Notes under the pieces: model-generated | Told to the model about the DNA's origin: nothing | What the model saw: the letters and a program-made list of their open reading frames with translations, nothing else | Database searches by the model: none | Translations under genes and position numbers: made by a program | From: a virus | Length of the DNA stretch: 22,902 nt | IMG/VR virus record: IMGVR_UViG_3300046694_000314 | Location: 1-22,902 of that record | Strand: one strand, 5' to 3' | Part shown: positions 6,980 to 14,004 of the stretch, piece by piece | Layout: each line of letters begins with the position of its first letter | Position numbering within the stretch: position 1 is the first letter of the stretch

Positions 6980-7630
6980 ATGCCTGCACTCAACGTTTCT
7001 GACTGGATTTCACTCGTTTCTGCCTTGGGCACGATTGCAGCAGTTGCAGTGGCTCTTTTTCTTCACGGGAGTCAGGTCAGATCGGCGGAAGCCAGAGAGA
7101 AGAGAATTTCAGCGCTGGCTGCTTTCCGTGTGGCGTCCTCTGTTTTCACACTGCTGTCGCAGATAAAGACAGTCCAGTTGAAAGTACGAACCTTGGACAC
7201 ACTAATTATAGAGAGGCTTGATATTCACCGGGAGTTCTTGGAGTTATCAGAATATTGTCAAGCCATTTCGAACCCTTCAATTGAGGCACTGAGTATTTTT
7301 GATCATCATTCTGCAATCGAGCTTGCCGAAGGTTTAGGTAGGATTGAAAGTCTGGCCAATAAAGTGAAGATCGTTCAGGGGTCTGACTACTGGAGAAACG
7401 CGATACCAGACCATCGTACTCAACTTCTAAATGGTTGGGATAATGAGTTAACAGAAGCTTTTTTCAAAGTGGAAAACTCCACTTCTTTCAGGCAGCATCT
7501 TTCCGACAACGACGATGAGGTTGAGTCAAAGTTCAATGTGCGGCGCGGCTGGAGCGCAAGCTCAGGTCGCGCTGTCGGCAAAACCCCTTGGACGATCAAG
7601 CGTTGGTGGACGAAATCGCTGAAGCCTTAG
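6980..7630 (+). CDS. Membrane-anchored hypothetical protein, 216 aa
   Basis: The N-terminus MPALNVSDWISLVSALGTIA continues into VAVALFLHG, one transmembrane segment at about residues 9-29. A long, mostly helical cytoplasmic region follows (SQVRSAEAREKRI and on) with a basic Trp-rich tail (KTPWTIKRWWTKSLKP). An AGAGG lies 11 nt before the ATG. Base composition is visibly more AT-rich than the flanking phage genes, a sign of recent transfer. The 3' end stops a few bases from the breakpoint of a truncated methylase (7596-7730). This architecture occurs in many uncharacterised proteins, some near defence genes. A superinfection-exclusion or defence role is speculative. Confidence 0.75.
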   Translation: MPALNVSDWISLVSALGTIAAVAVALFLHGSQVRSAEAREKRISALAAFRVASSVFTLLSQIKTVQLKVRTLDTLIIERLDIHREFLELSEYCQAISNPSIEALSIFDHHSAIELAEGLGRIESLANKVKIVQGSDYWRNAIPDHRTQLLNGWDNELTEAFFKVENSTSFRQHLSDNDDEVESKFNVRRGWSASSGRAVGKTPWTIKRWWTKSLKP

Positions 7631-7730
7631 CAGTGGGTGGGCTCGTTACCCAGGTGTGAACTGACTTGTCCGGCAGCGTCCGCATCATCTCGATGCAGTC
7701 GCCAACCAGAATCTGATGCTGCTGGCTCAT
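7596..7730 (-). pseudogene. N-terminal remnant of an N4/N6 DNA methylase
   Basis: The minus strand from ATG 7730 reads MSQQHQILVGDCIEMMRTLP, then DKSVHTWVTSPP, and loses resemblance straight afterwards (TAKASAISSTNA, stop). 'ILxGDCxExMxxLPDxSVxxxVTSPP(Y)' is the standard opening of beta-class N4-cytosine/N6-adenine methyltransferases, including catalytic motif IV (SPPY). The break falls at SPP, at about 7636, 6 bp beyond the stop of the plus-strand gene 6980-7630. The remaining 200 or more codons expected are absent. This is best explained by replacement of the methylase 3' part by the incoming plus-strand genes. The 44-aa stub cannot be an active enzyme. Confidence 0.75.
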
Positions 7731-7792
7731 GGTTCGATTCCATGCGCTTGGGAATGGCCTACGCTTACCTCTCCACAGGAAGGGAGAAAGTC

Positions 7793-8008
7793 ATGAGCGA
7801 GAACCGGGAATTGGCGCTATCTATCGCGCTTGAAGCTGTACTGAACGCAGCGCGCGAGCTTCACGTTGATGTCGATGAGCTTTGCGAGCAGGCAATTGGG
7901 TCGCTGACGCTTCTGCCTAAGAGCGTATCGCCGTCTGTTGTTGCCGCTATCCGAGAGATCGAGGTTGCATCTGATGCGCTTGATTTCGGCGGTGGGGAAG
8001 GCGGCTGA
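7793..8008 (+). CDS. Small helical hypothetical protein, 71 aa
   Basis: ATG 7793 has AGGGAGA 7 nt upstream; the longer in-frame extension looks non-coding and overlaps the methylase stub. The product MSENRELALSIALEAVLNAA is predicted all-helical and acidic, ending in a Gly-rich tail (DFGGGEGG). It runs against the leftward operon and converges on the zinc-ribbon gene, with 13 bp between their ends. No family recognised. Confidence 0.62.
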   Translation: MSENRELALSIALEAVLNAARELHVDVDELCEQAIGSLTLLPKSVSPSVVAAIREIEVASDALDFGGGEGG

Positions 8009-8021
8009 TGCGCTGGCGTGA

Positions 8022-8618
8022 TCAGGCCGTGATTCGGTCGCCAATCACCCGAGTTGTGAAGGTCACGCTGTACTCAGTGGTCAGCTCAAACTCCCCGCCG
8101 CAGGTGTCGCAGTGCATGTTCTTGTCTCCGTAGTCCTCGGATTCAATGTGGATTACCGTTGCGCAGTGCGGGCACTTGCATTCGTCCTGGGCGCGATAGT
8201 CCCACTCGTCGTAGTCGTGTTCCGCGACCTTGGCGAGCGCCTCAGCTTTGGCTGCAGCGTCCTCACGGTCCTGACATGGCTTGCAGATAAAGCCGTCAGG
8301 ATGACCCCACGGCGTCTCTGTTAGTAGTGAGCGGTGGGTGCTGCAACGGATGCACACATCATGCTTTTCGCACACGCTGTAGCTGTACCGCTCGCCGCTG
8401 CCGGTGCATTTGGCACATCCAGATACCCAATACCAGGCTCCGTCGATGCGCTCGGCATACAGCCCTTTCTCCGGCGCAGTCAGTTCGACATAGGGCAGAC
8501 CATTCCGATGCGGCTTGCCGTGCCAGCCGTCATTCCAGATGCACCTCAACCCGCTGCGGGTACGCTCCGTCCATTCGCCGGGAATCTCCGGGATCAGAAT
8601 CTTGGTGTCCTTGCTCAT
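8022..8618 (-). CDS. Zinc-ribbon phage protein, 198 aa
   Basis: Start ATG 8618 with CGGAGAT 6 nt upstream. The sequence carries repeated Cys pairs: C68xxC71, C89xxC92 (with C83), C112xxC115, C149xxC152 and C170xxC173, a pattern expected for two or more zinc ribbons. The last, CPHCATVIHIES with MHCDTCGGEFEL, is a classical ribbon. An Ala-rich helix (about 119-132) links the two halves. Such proteins often bind nucleic acid or act as structural adaptors. It opens a short stretch of the leftward operon whose next gene downstream would have been the now-truncated methylase. Specific role unknown. Confidence 0.75.
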   Translation of the reverse strand: MSKDTKILIPEIPGEWTERTRSGLRCIWNDGWHGKPHRNGLPYVELTAPEKGLYAERIDGAWYWVSGCAKCTGSGERYSYSVCEKHDVCIRCSTHRSLLTETPWGHPDGFICKPCQDREDAAAKAEALAKVAEHDYDEWDYRAQDECKCPHCATVIHIESEDYGDKNMHCDTCGGEFELTTEYSVTFTTRVIGDRITA

Positions 8619-8721
8619 GAAAATCTCCGCACAGAATCAAGCCTCCGAAAGTTCGGTGGCGAATAGGTTGGTGGTGGGCTATACGGATGTACCGGCGTTG
8701 GGCCGGATCAAGGAGAGGACC

Positions 8722-9474
8722 GTGAAGCCAGAAGTTTTTATCAGAGAGTTTGCCCAAGAAGAAATCCCCGCGTATCCGTGCCCCTCTTGCGGAAAATCAA
8801 AATTATCAAAAAAAGCTTTTGTGTCTGAGTCGAACGCTACGACTAAAAGGAACAGCAGCTCGGAAGACTGGGAGCCTGATTGGGATGAGTACGTTTTTAG
8901 CCTCACGTTAGAATGCAAAGATTGCCTCGAGACTGTTTTCGTCACCGGTGATGGCTATGTCGACGAAGAAATCGATGTCGATGAGCATGAAAACTGGTCT
9001 CGGGCGTGGGTTGTGAAGTATCGACCAAAGTATTTCTTCCCAGCATTGCGCTTCATTGAATATCCGCAAGCTACCCCGCGAGAGGTAAAGGAGAGCGTCG
9101 ACGCCGCAGCAGCGCTTTTCTATGCTCATCCTGCCGCATCGTGCAATTCTCTTCGCATGGCAGCAGAGGAGGTGCTTACTTCACTTGGCGTCGCCGAAGC
9201 TGGCGTGGGTGAGTTCGTTTCATTGGCGTCCCGTATCAAAAGCCTTCCGGTGGATTCCACCGAAAGGAATCTCCTAAATGCTATCCGTTGGCAGGGTAAT
9301 GACGGAAGTCATTCAAAATCGGTCATTACCCATGCAGATGCTGAAGACACCTTCAATTTAATGAACTTGCTCATCGAGGAAGTCTACAGCGATCGCAAAC
9401 GGAAGATTCACGAGCTAGCCAAGGCGATCAATGAGCACAAAGGACCGGTCAGACTGAGGGGGTTCCGAGACTGA
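8722..9474 (+). CDS. DUF4145-type protein with N-terminal zinc ribbon, 250 aa
   Basis: The preferred start is GTG 8722, with GGAGAGG 3-4 nt upstream. An in-frame upstream extension overlaps the divergent gene and looks non-coding. The N-terminal part has C20PSC23 and C65KDC68, a zinc ribbon split by an acidic segment. The C-terminal half (about 130-225: SCNSLRMAAEEVLTSLG, RIKSLP, LLNAIRWQGNDGSH, HADAEDTFNLMNLLIEEVY) fits the helical DUF4145 domain as I know it. DUF4145 has no established activity; it appears alone or fused to restriction and other defence domains. The gene is antisense to the operon and an isolated accessory gene. A defence role is plausible, not shown. Confidence 0.78.
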   Translation: MKPEVFIREFAQEEIPAYPCPSCGKSKLSKKAFVSESNATTKRNSSSEDWEPDWDEYVFSLTLECKDCLETVFVTGDGYVDEEIDVDEHENWSRAWVVKYRPKYFFPALRFIEYPQATPREVKESVDAAAALFYAHPAASCNSLRMAAEEVLTSLGVAEAGVGEFVSLASRIKSLPVDSTERNLLNAIRWQGNDGSHSKSVITHADAEDTFNLMNLLIEEVYSDRKRKIHELAKAINEHKGPVRLRGFRD

Positions 9475-9514
9475 TCATAATGCGATCTGGCCGATAGCTA
9501 CGCACAAATGAGTT

Positions 9515-9850
9515 CTACAAGATGTTTTGTGGAACGATGATCTCATCCCCCAAATCGTGCGCAATCTCCCGGCGCGATTCACGCTCAAACATACGCGCCA
9601 CGTTTTCGCTAATCGTGACTTTGTGGCGCGGACTCTCAATCGCCTGATAGGAGAGCGTTGGCCCCAAGGCGTGAGCATTTAGAATCAGGTTCTGCACCGC
9701 CTCGCTGATCTCCTCGATGTCGTTCCACCGCATCAACTCTTCAAGCATCTGCCGGGTGCCGAGCCTTAGCCGGTGGCGCAACTCCTTCTCGTCGAACTCC
9801 TCGCGCTTCTTCGCCGACTTGGCGCTGCGCTCTTTCTGATCCACTGCCAT
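9515..9850 (-). CDS. Hypothetical phage protein, 111 aa
   Basis: ATG 9850 with GGAG 8 nt upstream. The N-terminal 25 residues are strongly charged (MAVDQKERSAKSAKKREEFD). The body is helical (LRHRLRLGTRQMLEELMRW) and the C-terminal part reads SPRHKVTISENVARMFERES. The charge pattern suggests a nucleic-acid or protein-binding role, but no domain is recognised. It lies downstream of the recombination genes and converges with the DUF4145 gene across a 40-bp gap. Confidence 0.68.
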   Translation of the reverse strand: MAVDQKERSAKSAKKREEFDEKELRHRLRLGTRQMLEELMRWNDIEEISEAVQNLILNAHALGPTLSYQAIESPRHKVTISENVARMFERESRREIAHDLGDEIIVPQNIL

Positions 9851-9935
9851 GGCCTGGCTCCGTCAATCCGCTGGGCGGAAGGTGAATGTGTTCCTGCCGT
9901 CTACGCTGGGCGACCAGTCTGCTGATGCGCTTCAT
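9741..9935 (-). CDS. Possible small basic protein, 64 aa (uncertain)
   Basis: The ATG at 9935 overlaps the TGA of the upstream gene in ATGA, as in most junctions of this operon. The first 29 residues (MKRISRLVAQRRRQEHIHLP and on) cross an otherwise unexplained 81-bp gap. The second half overlaps the next gene in another frame and looks like a shadow. The coupling argues for translation; the long overlap argues against. It may be a shortened or frameshifted relic. Confidence 0.28.
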   Translation of the reverse strand: MKRISRLVAQRRRQEHIHLPPSGLTEPGHGSGSERAQRQVGEEARGVRREGVAPPAKARHPADA

Positions 9936-10387
9936 GCTGCCTTCACCTGGTTCCAGGCACCAGCAGCGGTGAAGATCTTGGCGGCCTGTTCTTCGTCCAG
10001 CGACACCTCGGAGGGAATCGCGATCCAGCCGTACGCCACCAGGTGCTTCGCGTTGCAGCTGTCGCGCAATTCGGTGTAGTGGTGCTCAATCGCCTCAGTG
10101 ATCTGGCTGGCGAGGTACATGCCTATCGGCGCAATCTCGACCGATTTCAGGTACTCGCTGCCGTCCTGCCTGACGCACATGCAGCTGATGTAGATCGTCC
10201 ATCGGTGGGATACGTCGAAGATGGCGTCGACGATCTGGCGGCTTCGGATCACACGGCAGTTCTTCCAGTTGAACATCCACTGCCTGCCGCTGGGATCGAT
10301 GTTCACCACGCAGATGTGGTTGGTGCTGAGGATGGCCCGGCAAGAGCGCTCGATTCGAGCGCGCAGGTTATGGGCTTTGCGTTTCAC
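9932..10387 (-). CDS. Conserved-looking phage protein, 151 aa, next to recombination genes
   Basis: The protein starts with a basic stretch (MKRKAHNLRARIERSCRAIL) followed by beta-rich sequence (HICVVNIDPSGRQWMFNW, HRWTIYISCMCV) and a C-terminal helical region. The start overlaps the previous stop in ATGA. I recall similar proteins in phages of Pseudomonas beside YqaJ exonucleases, but no function is known to me. Position four genes downstream of the coiled-coil protein suggests an accessory of the recombination module. Confidence 0.72.
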   Translation of the reverse strand: MKRKAHNLRARIERSCRAILSTNHICVVNIDPSGRQWMFNWKNCRVIRSRQIVDAIFDVSHRWTIYISCMCVRQDGSEYLKSVEIAPIGMYLASQITEAIEHHYTELRDSCNAKHLVAYGWIAIPSEVSLDEEQAAKIFTAAGAWNQVKAA

Positions 10388-10626
10388 AGCGACTCCGCCA
10401 TCTTGCGCAGCTGCTTGCGGCCGGCTGGGGGGATATTCCGCGTCTTTCGCTTGAGCACCGTTTCAGGGTCTACCCAATCCCGTCGCTTGGGCGGAATGGG
10501 TGTACCGGTGAAGCAGGAACCCTGGATGATTCGGCCGCCGTTTTGCTCGTAAGCCGCCATCGCTGCGGCGAACTCGGCTGACTTGCTTAGTGTCGGAGCG
10601 TCAGGACTTAGGCTGAAACTGATCAT
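10384..10626 (-). CDS. Small hypothetical phage protein, 80 aa
   Basis: The frame begins MISFSLSPDAPTLSKSAEFA and ends in a basic tail (PPKRRDWVDPETVLKRK, AGRKQLRKMAESL). ATGA overlaps join it to the exonuclease gene upstream and to the 151-aa gene downstream, so it is translated with them. The basic C-terminus would suit nucleic-acid binding. No family recognised. Confidence 0.68.
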   Translation of the reverse strand: MISFSLSPDAPTLSKSAEFAAAMAAYEQNGGRIIQGSCFTGTPIPPKRRDWVDPETVLKRKTRNIPPAGRKQLRKMAESL

Positions 10627-11267
10627 GCTGCTTTGCTCCTCAGCTTCTGCTCGTAGCTATCAACCAGCAGCTTGAATTGCCACAGGTCTTCTTCGAGCTT
10701 TTCGATGTGGTTGTCGTCACGCTTGAACTCCTGCCACCAGAGCTGGCGGCCTACCGGGCGCAAATCTGGGCAGTACATCCCGATATGCCACCACTTGCGA
10801 CCAGTGATCCACATGCAGCCCTGCACCTGATCCATGATCTCGCTGGCGTCGTTATCGATGTGGAAGGAGCGCAGTTTCTCGGGGGCAAGGAAGCATTTGT
10901 ACTCGCTGCCTCCGTCCTCGCCGATGAAGCCGTCCGCGCTGGCGCCAAATGCGCCGTCATCGGTCTTCACCAGGCCAACCTGAGTCACGATCAGACCAGT
11001 CTGTATTTCGTGTTCCATCCGCGCTTCGGGTTCGAGTTCGTGGCCACGCTTCATCTGCCATGTTTCGAAACCGCCATCTAGAGGCTTCCCGCTGATTCGC
11101 TCTACTGCCAACTTGAATGCGTAATCGAGTGCTTTCGCAGTTGGCTCGCCTTTGTTCGGGCCGGATTTAAGCTTCGCCCGTGCATCACCGAACATGCTGG
11201 CGGTGATGACTCCGGCACGTGCTTCATGCCATTCAGCGGAGCCCTGGGCGCAATTTACGATAATCAT
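10623..11267 (-). CDS. YqaJ-family phage recombination exonuclease, 214 aa
   Basis: This is a lambda-exonuclease-fold nuclease that resects double-stranded DNA ends for single-strand annealing recombination. The ATG at 11267 has a strong GGAGG site and overlaps the upstream TGA in ATGA; the longer frame upstream is spurious. Family motifs: QGSAEWHEARAGVITAS at 8-24; acidic helix ELEPEARMEHE at 77-87; catalytic SADGFIGEDGGSEYKC at 110-125, with Asp112, Glu122 and Lys124; DQVQGCMWITG at 146-156. Length of about 214 aa is normal. The preceding gene is its likely annealing partner, an exo-annealase pair analogous to Redalpha/Redbeta. Confidence 0.9.
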   Translation of the reverse strand: MIIVNCAQGSAEWHEARAGVITASMFGDARAKLKSGPNKGEPTAKALDYAFKLAVERISGKPLDGGFETWQMKRGHELEPEARMEHEIQTGLIVTQVGLVKTDDGAFGASADGFIGEDGGSEYKCFLAPEKLRSFHIDNDASEIMDQVQGCMWITGRKWWHIGMYCPDLRPVGRQLWWQEFKRDDNHIEKLEEDLWQFKLLVDSYEQKLRSKAA

Positions 11268-12184
11268 TCGGCAACCTCCTCGAACTCGACGGCGTCGTCT
11301 GGCTCGGCTTCTGGTGAGTGTTCTGGCTCTGCAGCCTTCTCTGGCTGCGTCGTGCCGGGCTCTGATGCTTTCAGCTTCACACCGCACGCGACCACGGACT
11401 CTTTGAACAGGTCGTAGGACGTGCGGTCCTTGGTGTCGTTGATGGCTGCAATGCCTGCCTTCCACACCTCGGTGAGCGCTTCCTGCGTGGTGGCCGCCTC
11501 TGCTTGCGAAATCCAATGCCCAGAAACGGCGGGGTCGTGGGGGACAGGTTCTGGCTTATTGCTTTGAGTTGGCGCCTGTTCCTGAGGCCGGAGCTCCTCG
11601 GGAAGGTCCTCAATATCCTGAGTGAAGATGTCCGATGCTGCGGTGACGTTGAGAGTCATAGCGATCATGGCGCGCTTGCAGGCCATCTTCAGGATGGTGT
11701 TCGCCAGATCGGCAGGCTCGGTGCGCACCTGATCGACCGAGTTGCCGTTCTTGTAGAACTTCTTCCGGCGCATGTTTTCAGGCGTGGCGTCGAGTTCCGC
11801 CTTGCAGGCAGCACCGCGCCACTTGTATTTTTCTTCGCCGGACGAGCACTCTCCAACGCCTTCGCCGAGCACCGTGCCGGTTGTCTGGTGCCGGCCAACA
11901 CAGGTCACCCGGTAGCGAGCCGTGTTGTCGTTCGACAGGTCCTCGATGCGGTACTCCTGCGCAACCCGAAAGGTGACGCACAGGACTTCGGCACCTGGCT
12001 TGTACAGGGTTGGCTTCGGGGTGCCCGGGATAGTGCCGTAGTGAGTTTCCCGCTTCATGATGCCGTGCATCACTTCCTGCACCAGGTTCACACGCTGGCG
12101 AATTTCCACAGCTGAGAAGCGATGAACCTCGGCGGCGGTCAGGCCCGCGCTTTCGCGAACCGGCATTTGAATGAGCTCGTTCAT
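11264..12184 (-). CDS. Putative single-strand annealing protein (recombinase partner of the exonuclease), 306 aa
   Basis: The N-terminal two thirds contain HYGTIPGTPKPTLYKPGAEV, CVTFRVAQEYRIED, YRVTCVGRHQTTGTVLGEG and a Cys/Lys-rich segment (GECSSGEEKYKWR), then ILKMACKRAMIAMTLNVTAA. The C-terminus is a flexible, acidic tail (EPEHSPEAEPDDAVEFEEVAE), as in many ssDNA-handling proteins. 'KPxLxKPGAE' proteins of this size regularly accompany YqaJ nucleases in phages, and I read this as the annealing protein. It is not an obvious RecT, Erf or Sak4. GAGGTC lies 4 nt before the ATG. It would bind resected ends and anneal homologous strands. The function is inferred mainly from context. Confidence 0.72.
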   Translation of the reverse strand: MNELIQMPVRESAGLTAAEVHRFSAVEIRQRVNLVQEVMHGIMKRETHYGTIPGTPKPTLYKPGAEVLCVTFRVAQEYRIEDLSNDNTARYRVTCVGRHQTTGTVLGEGVGECSSGEEKYKWRGAACKAELDATPENMRRKKFYKNGNSVDQVRTEPADLANTILKMACKRAMIAMTLNVTAASDIFTQDIEDLPEELRPQEQAPTQSNKPEPVPHDPAVSGHWISQAEAATTQEALTEVWKAGIAAINDTKDRTSYDLFKESVVACGVKLKASEPGTTQPEKAAEPEHSPEAEPDDAVEFEEVAE

Positions 12185-12191
12185 GGGGACC

Positions 12192-13388
12192 TCAGTAGGT
12201 GATGGCGATGTTCGGGATCTTGCGTTGAGCGATGAGGGTGATGGCTTGCTTGGCGCATTCCTCAGTCATGCCGCCGGCAACGAACGCATCCAGCGCTGCG
12301 CGGTTGATCTTCGCTTTGTGGGCCTTGTCGGCATCTCGAGCAGCCTGCTGGCGTGCAATCTCCGCCGCTTCGGCTTCTTGCCGTGCAACCTCGGCCGCTC
12401 GAGCTCGTTCAGCGGCTTCTGCCTGTTTGCGCTCTGACTCTGCCTGCTCCCGCTCTGCGCGCTCTACTGCGGCGATGCGGTCAGATTCGGCTTGTATCAG
12501 CGCCTGCTGGTGCCGGCGCTCGTCGTCGATCTTCTGTTGTGCAGCGCGCTGCTCTGACTCAATCTTCTCCCGCGCTGCTTGGGCTGCGGCGCGTTCGGCT
12601 TGTTCTGCTGCAAGCTTCAGCTCCAGTTCGCGACGATCTGCAGCAGCCTTGGCGTCCGCTTCGCGTTTGATGGCGGCATCCCGCTCGGCCTGGGCGCGCT
12701 GTTCGGCTTCGATGCGAGCACGCTCAGCGGCAGCGCGGGCAATCTCCGCCTCTCGGTCACGCTGGGCCTGAGCCTCAGCTTCGGCACGAAGACGGGCAAG
12801 CTCAGCCTGATCAGCTTCATAACGCAGAAGCTCAGCGTGGGTCGCTCGAAGCGCCTTAATTGCGAGATCCTTCGCGCCAGCGGCTTCAGCCTTGAATTCC
12901 TCCCACTCATCGCCGACCTCCACCGCTTCAGCCTGATCGATTAGGCCTAGAACATGAGCCGAGGTTTCGCTGGCGAGATTCAGGGGTAAGCAGCGCAGCC
13001 AGTTGAGTTTTTCATTGTGAGCATCGACGCGCTTATCCTCTGCGGCCTGCCAGTCATCCAGAGGCTTGCGCACCTCTTTCTGCCAGGTTTCGAGAATGTC
13101 CCAAACGCGCTTGCGTTCGGCGTCGATACGCACCGGCACCTTCTTTTGCTCTGCCGATAGCTCCTTGCCTTTGTTTTCGATTGCCGTTTTGGTGCGGGCA
13201 ACCTCATAAGCCATCGACGCAATTTCCTTGCGGCCTTTGGCGGTCTTCAGATCGGGAACCACTGCCAGGAACTCATCGATCTTGACGCGAATCTTTTCCA
13301 GCCAAGGCTCAAGGCCTTTGTCGGCGCTGTATACCGCCAGCGCCGTTTCCTGCGGCGGCGCAACTATCAGTTCTTTTTCTGCAGACAT
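12192..13388 (-). CDS. Long coiled-coil phage protein of the recombination module, 398 aa
   Basis: The N-terminal domain (about 1-180: GLEPWLEKIRVKIDEFLAVV, then GRKEIASMAYEVARTKTAIE) is helical. It is followed by a very long Ala/Glu/Arg-rich coiled coil at about 185-360 and a compact helical end (INRAALDAFVAGGMTEECAK). Automatic annotation often calls such proteins TolA-like because of composition; there is no membrane anchor, so that name would mislead. GGGAG 7 nt upstream supports the start. It precedes the annealing protein by 7 bp. Similar proteins sit at this place in related phages, probably as a structural or DNA-recombination accessory. Mechanism unknown. Confidence 0.8.
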   Translation of the reverse strand: MSAEKELIVAPPQETALAVYSADKGLEPWLEKIRVKIDEFLAVVPDLKTAKGRKEIASMAYEVARTKTAIENKGKELSAEQKKVPVRIDAERKRVWDILETWQKEVRKPLDDWQAAEDKRVDAHNEKLNWLRCLPLNLASETSAHVLGLIDQAEAVEVGDEWEEFKAEAAGAKDLAIKALRATHAELLRYEADQAELARLRAEAEAQAQRDREAEIARAAAERARIEAEQRAQAERDAAIKREADAKAAADRRELELKLAAEQAERAAAQAAREKIESEQRAAQQKIDDERRHQQALIQAESDRIAAVERAEREQAESERKQAEAAERARAAEVARQEAEAAEIARQQAARDADKAHKAKINRAALDAFVAGGMTEECAKQAITLIAQRKIPNIAITY

Positions 13389-13449
13389 GCGGAGTCTCCC
13401 GCGCCATCCGTGTGCCGGGGCGCTGCGATTGAATAGGGTGGGGGTTGAA

Positions 13450-13557
13450 TCAGTGCGGGGCGTAAGCGCTGGCGATCATCCAGGCAGAGCAGAACAGCAG
13501 GGTGAAGAAGCTGCCGCGCCAGAGGGCTATGCGCTTGGCGTGCTGGTAGCGGGTCAT
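13450..13557 (-). CDS. Tiny membrane protein, 35 aa
   Basis: The minus strand from ATG 13557 reads MTRYQHAKRIALWRGSFFTL and continues LFCSAWMIASAYAPH. It has a basic N-terminus then a hydrophobic stretch (about 15-32) able to span the membrane, positive side inside. The ATG overlaps the TGA of the upstream gene (ATGA), strongly suggesting coupled translation. It fills the gap before the coiled-coil gene. Role unknown. Confidence 0.5.
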   Translation of the reverse strand: MTRYQHAKRIALWRGSFFTLLFCSAWMIASAYAPH

Positions 13558-13814
13558 GGCGAGCACATCGGCAGACTGCTGTAGCAGTAATAGCGCCGCT
13601 CCGTGCCATCGTCATAATTGACTTCGCCGCGAGCGCCGCATCCGCAGTCGGCAAGCTCCGGCTCATCAGACTCTATTCCGCCCATGCGCCAACCTAATGA
13701 CCAGCAGTTCGCGCAAGGGCCATTTGGGTTGGCGTAGCACGAGCACTGATCGGCATCTTCCCGGGTGAAGCCAAGCTCCTTCTCGATGGCTTGGATTTGC
13801 TCTTCTTTGGTCAT
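13554..13814 (-). CDS. Small Cys-rich phage protein, 86 aa
   Basis: The protein MTKEEQIQAIEKELGFTRED continues with CSCYANPNGPCANC and later ADCGCGARGEV and YYCYSSLPMC, ten Cys in all. Paired spacing suggests zinc binding. GAGGG lies 9 nt upstream of the ATG, which overlaps the stop of the upstream broken gene (ATGA). No named family recognised. Confidence 0.66.
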   Translation of the reverse strand: MTKEEQIQAIEKELGFTREDADQCSCYANPNGPCANCWSLGWRMGGIESDEPELADCGCGARGEVNYDDGTERRYYCYSSLPMCSP

Positions 13815-14004
13815 GGCCGAACCCTCACCGCGATCCGCCGACCTTTCATGCTCGGTGCCAGGCGCTGTTTCAGATCACACACCCGCATCTCGCGGGGCTT
13901 GCCGATGATCTCATTGAACGGAAGGCCGAGCCGAGGATGGCGATTCGGCGTTCCACGTCTTCCAGTTGCTCGTCGAGCAGGGATGGAACGATTGGCGTGC
14001 TCAT
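13811..14004 (-). pseudogene. Small phage gene broken by a 5-bp duplication (about 62 aa if repaired)
   Basis: The first frame starts at ATG 14004, overlapping the upstream TGA in ATGA, and reads MSTPIVPSLLDEQLEDVERR then IAILG before running into nonsense and a stop. A second frame continues sensibly: GLPFNEIIGKPREMRVCDLK, QRLAPSMKGRRIAVRVRP, stop. That stop overlaps the next gene's ATG in ATGA (13811-13814). Both ends thus carry operon-type couplings, but in different frames. At the switch point the DNA has a perfect 5-bp tandem duplication (GCCGA GCCGA at 13926-13935). Removing one copy gives one uninterrupted 62-aa frame. It is a genuine mutation, a sequencing error or, less likely, a frameshift site. 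Confidence 0.72.

Noticed and set aside
7728-7744. Perfect tRNA T-arm-like sequence (5-bp stem CATGG/CCATG with loop TTCGATT)
   Set aside because: No matching acceptor, D or anticodon arms upstream and no CCA-type end, so it is not a tRNA. It may be a chance match or a scrap of an attachment site, with no further support.
10751-10960. Minus-strand alternative frame inside the exonuclease gene
   Set aside because: Shadow of the YqaJ exonuclease, whose catalytic motifs fix the reading frame.
12232-12771. Long plus-strand open frame of 179 codons
   Set aside because: It is the complement of the Ala/Glu/Arg-rich coiled-coil gene. The Ala/Ser/Arg-only composition is a shadow of that repeat.
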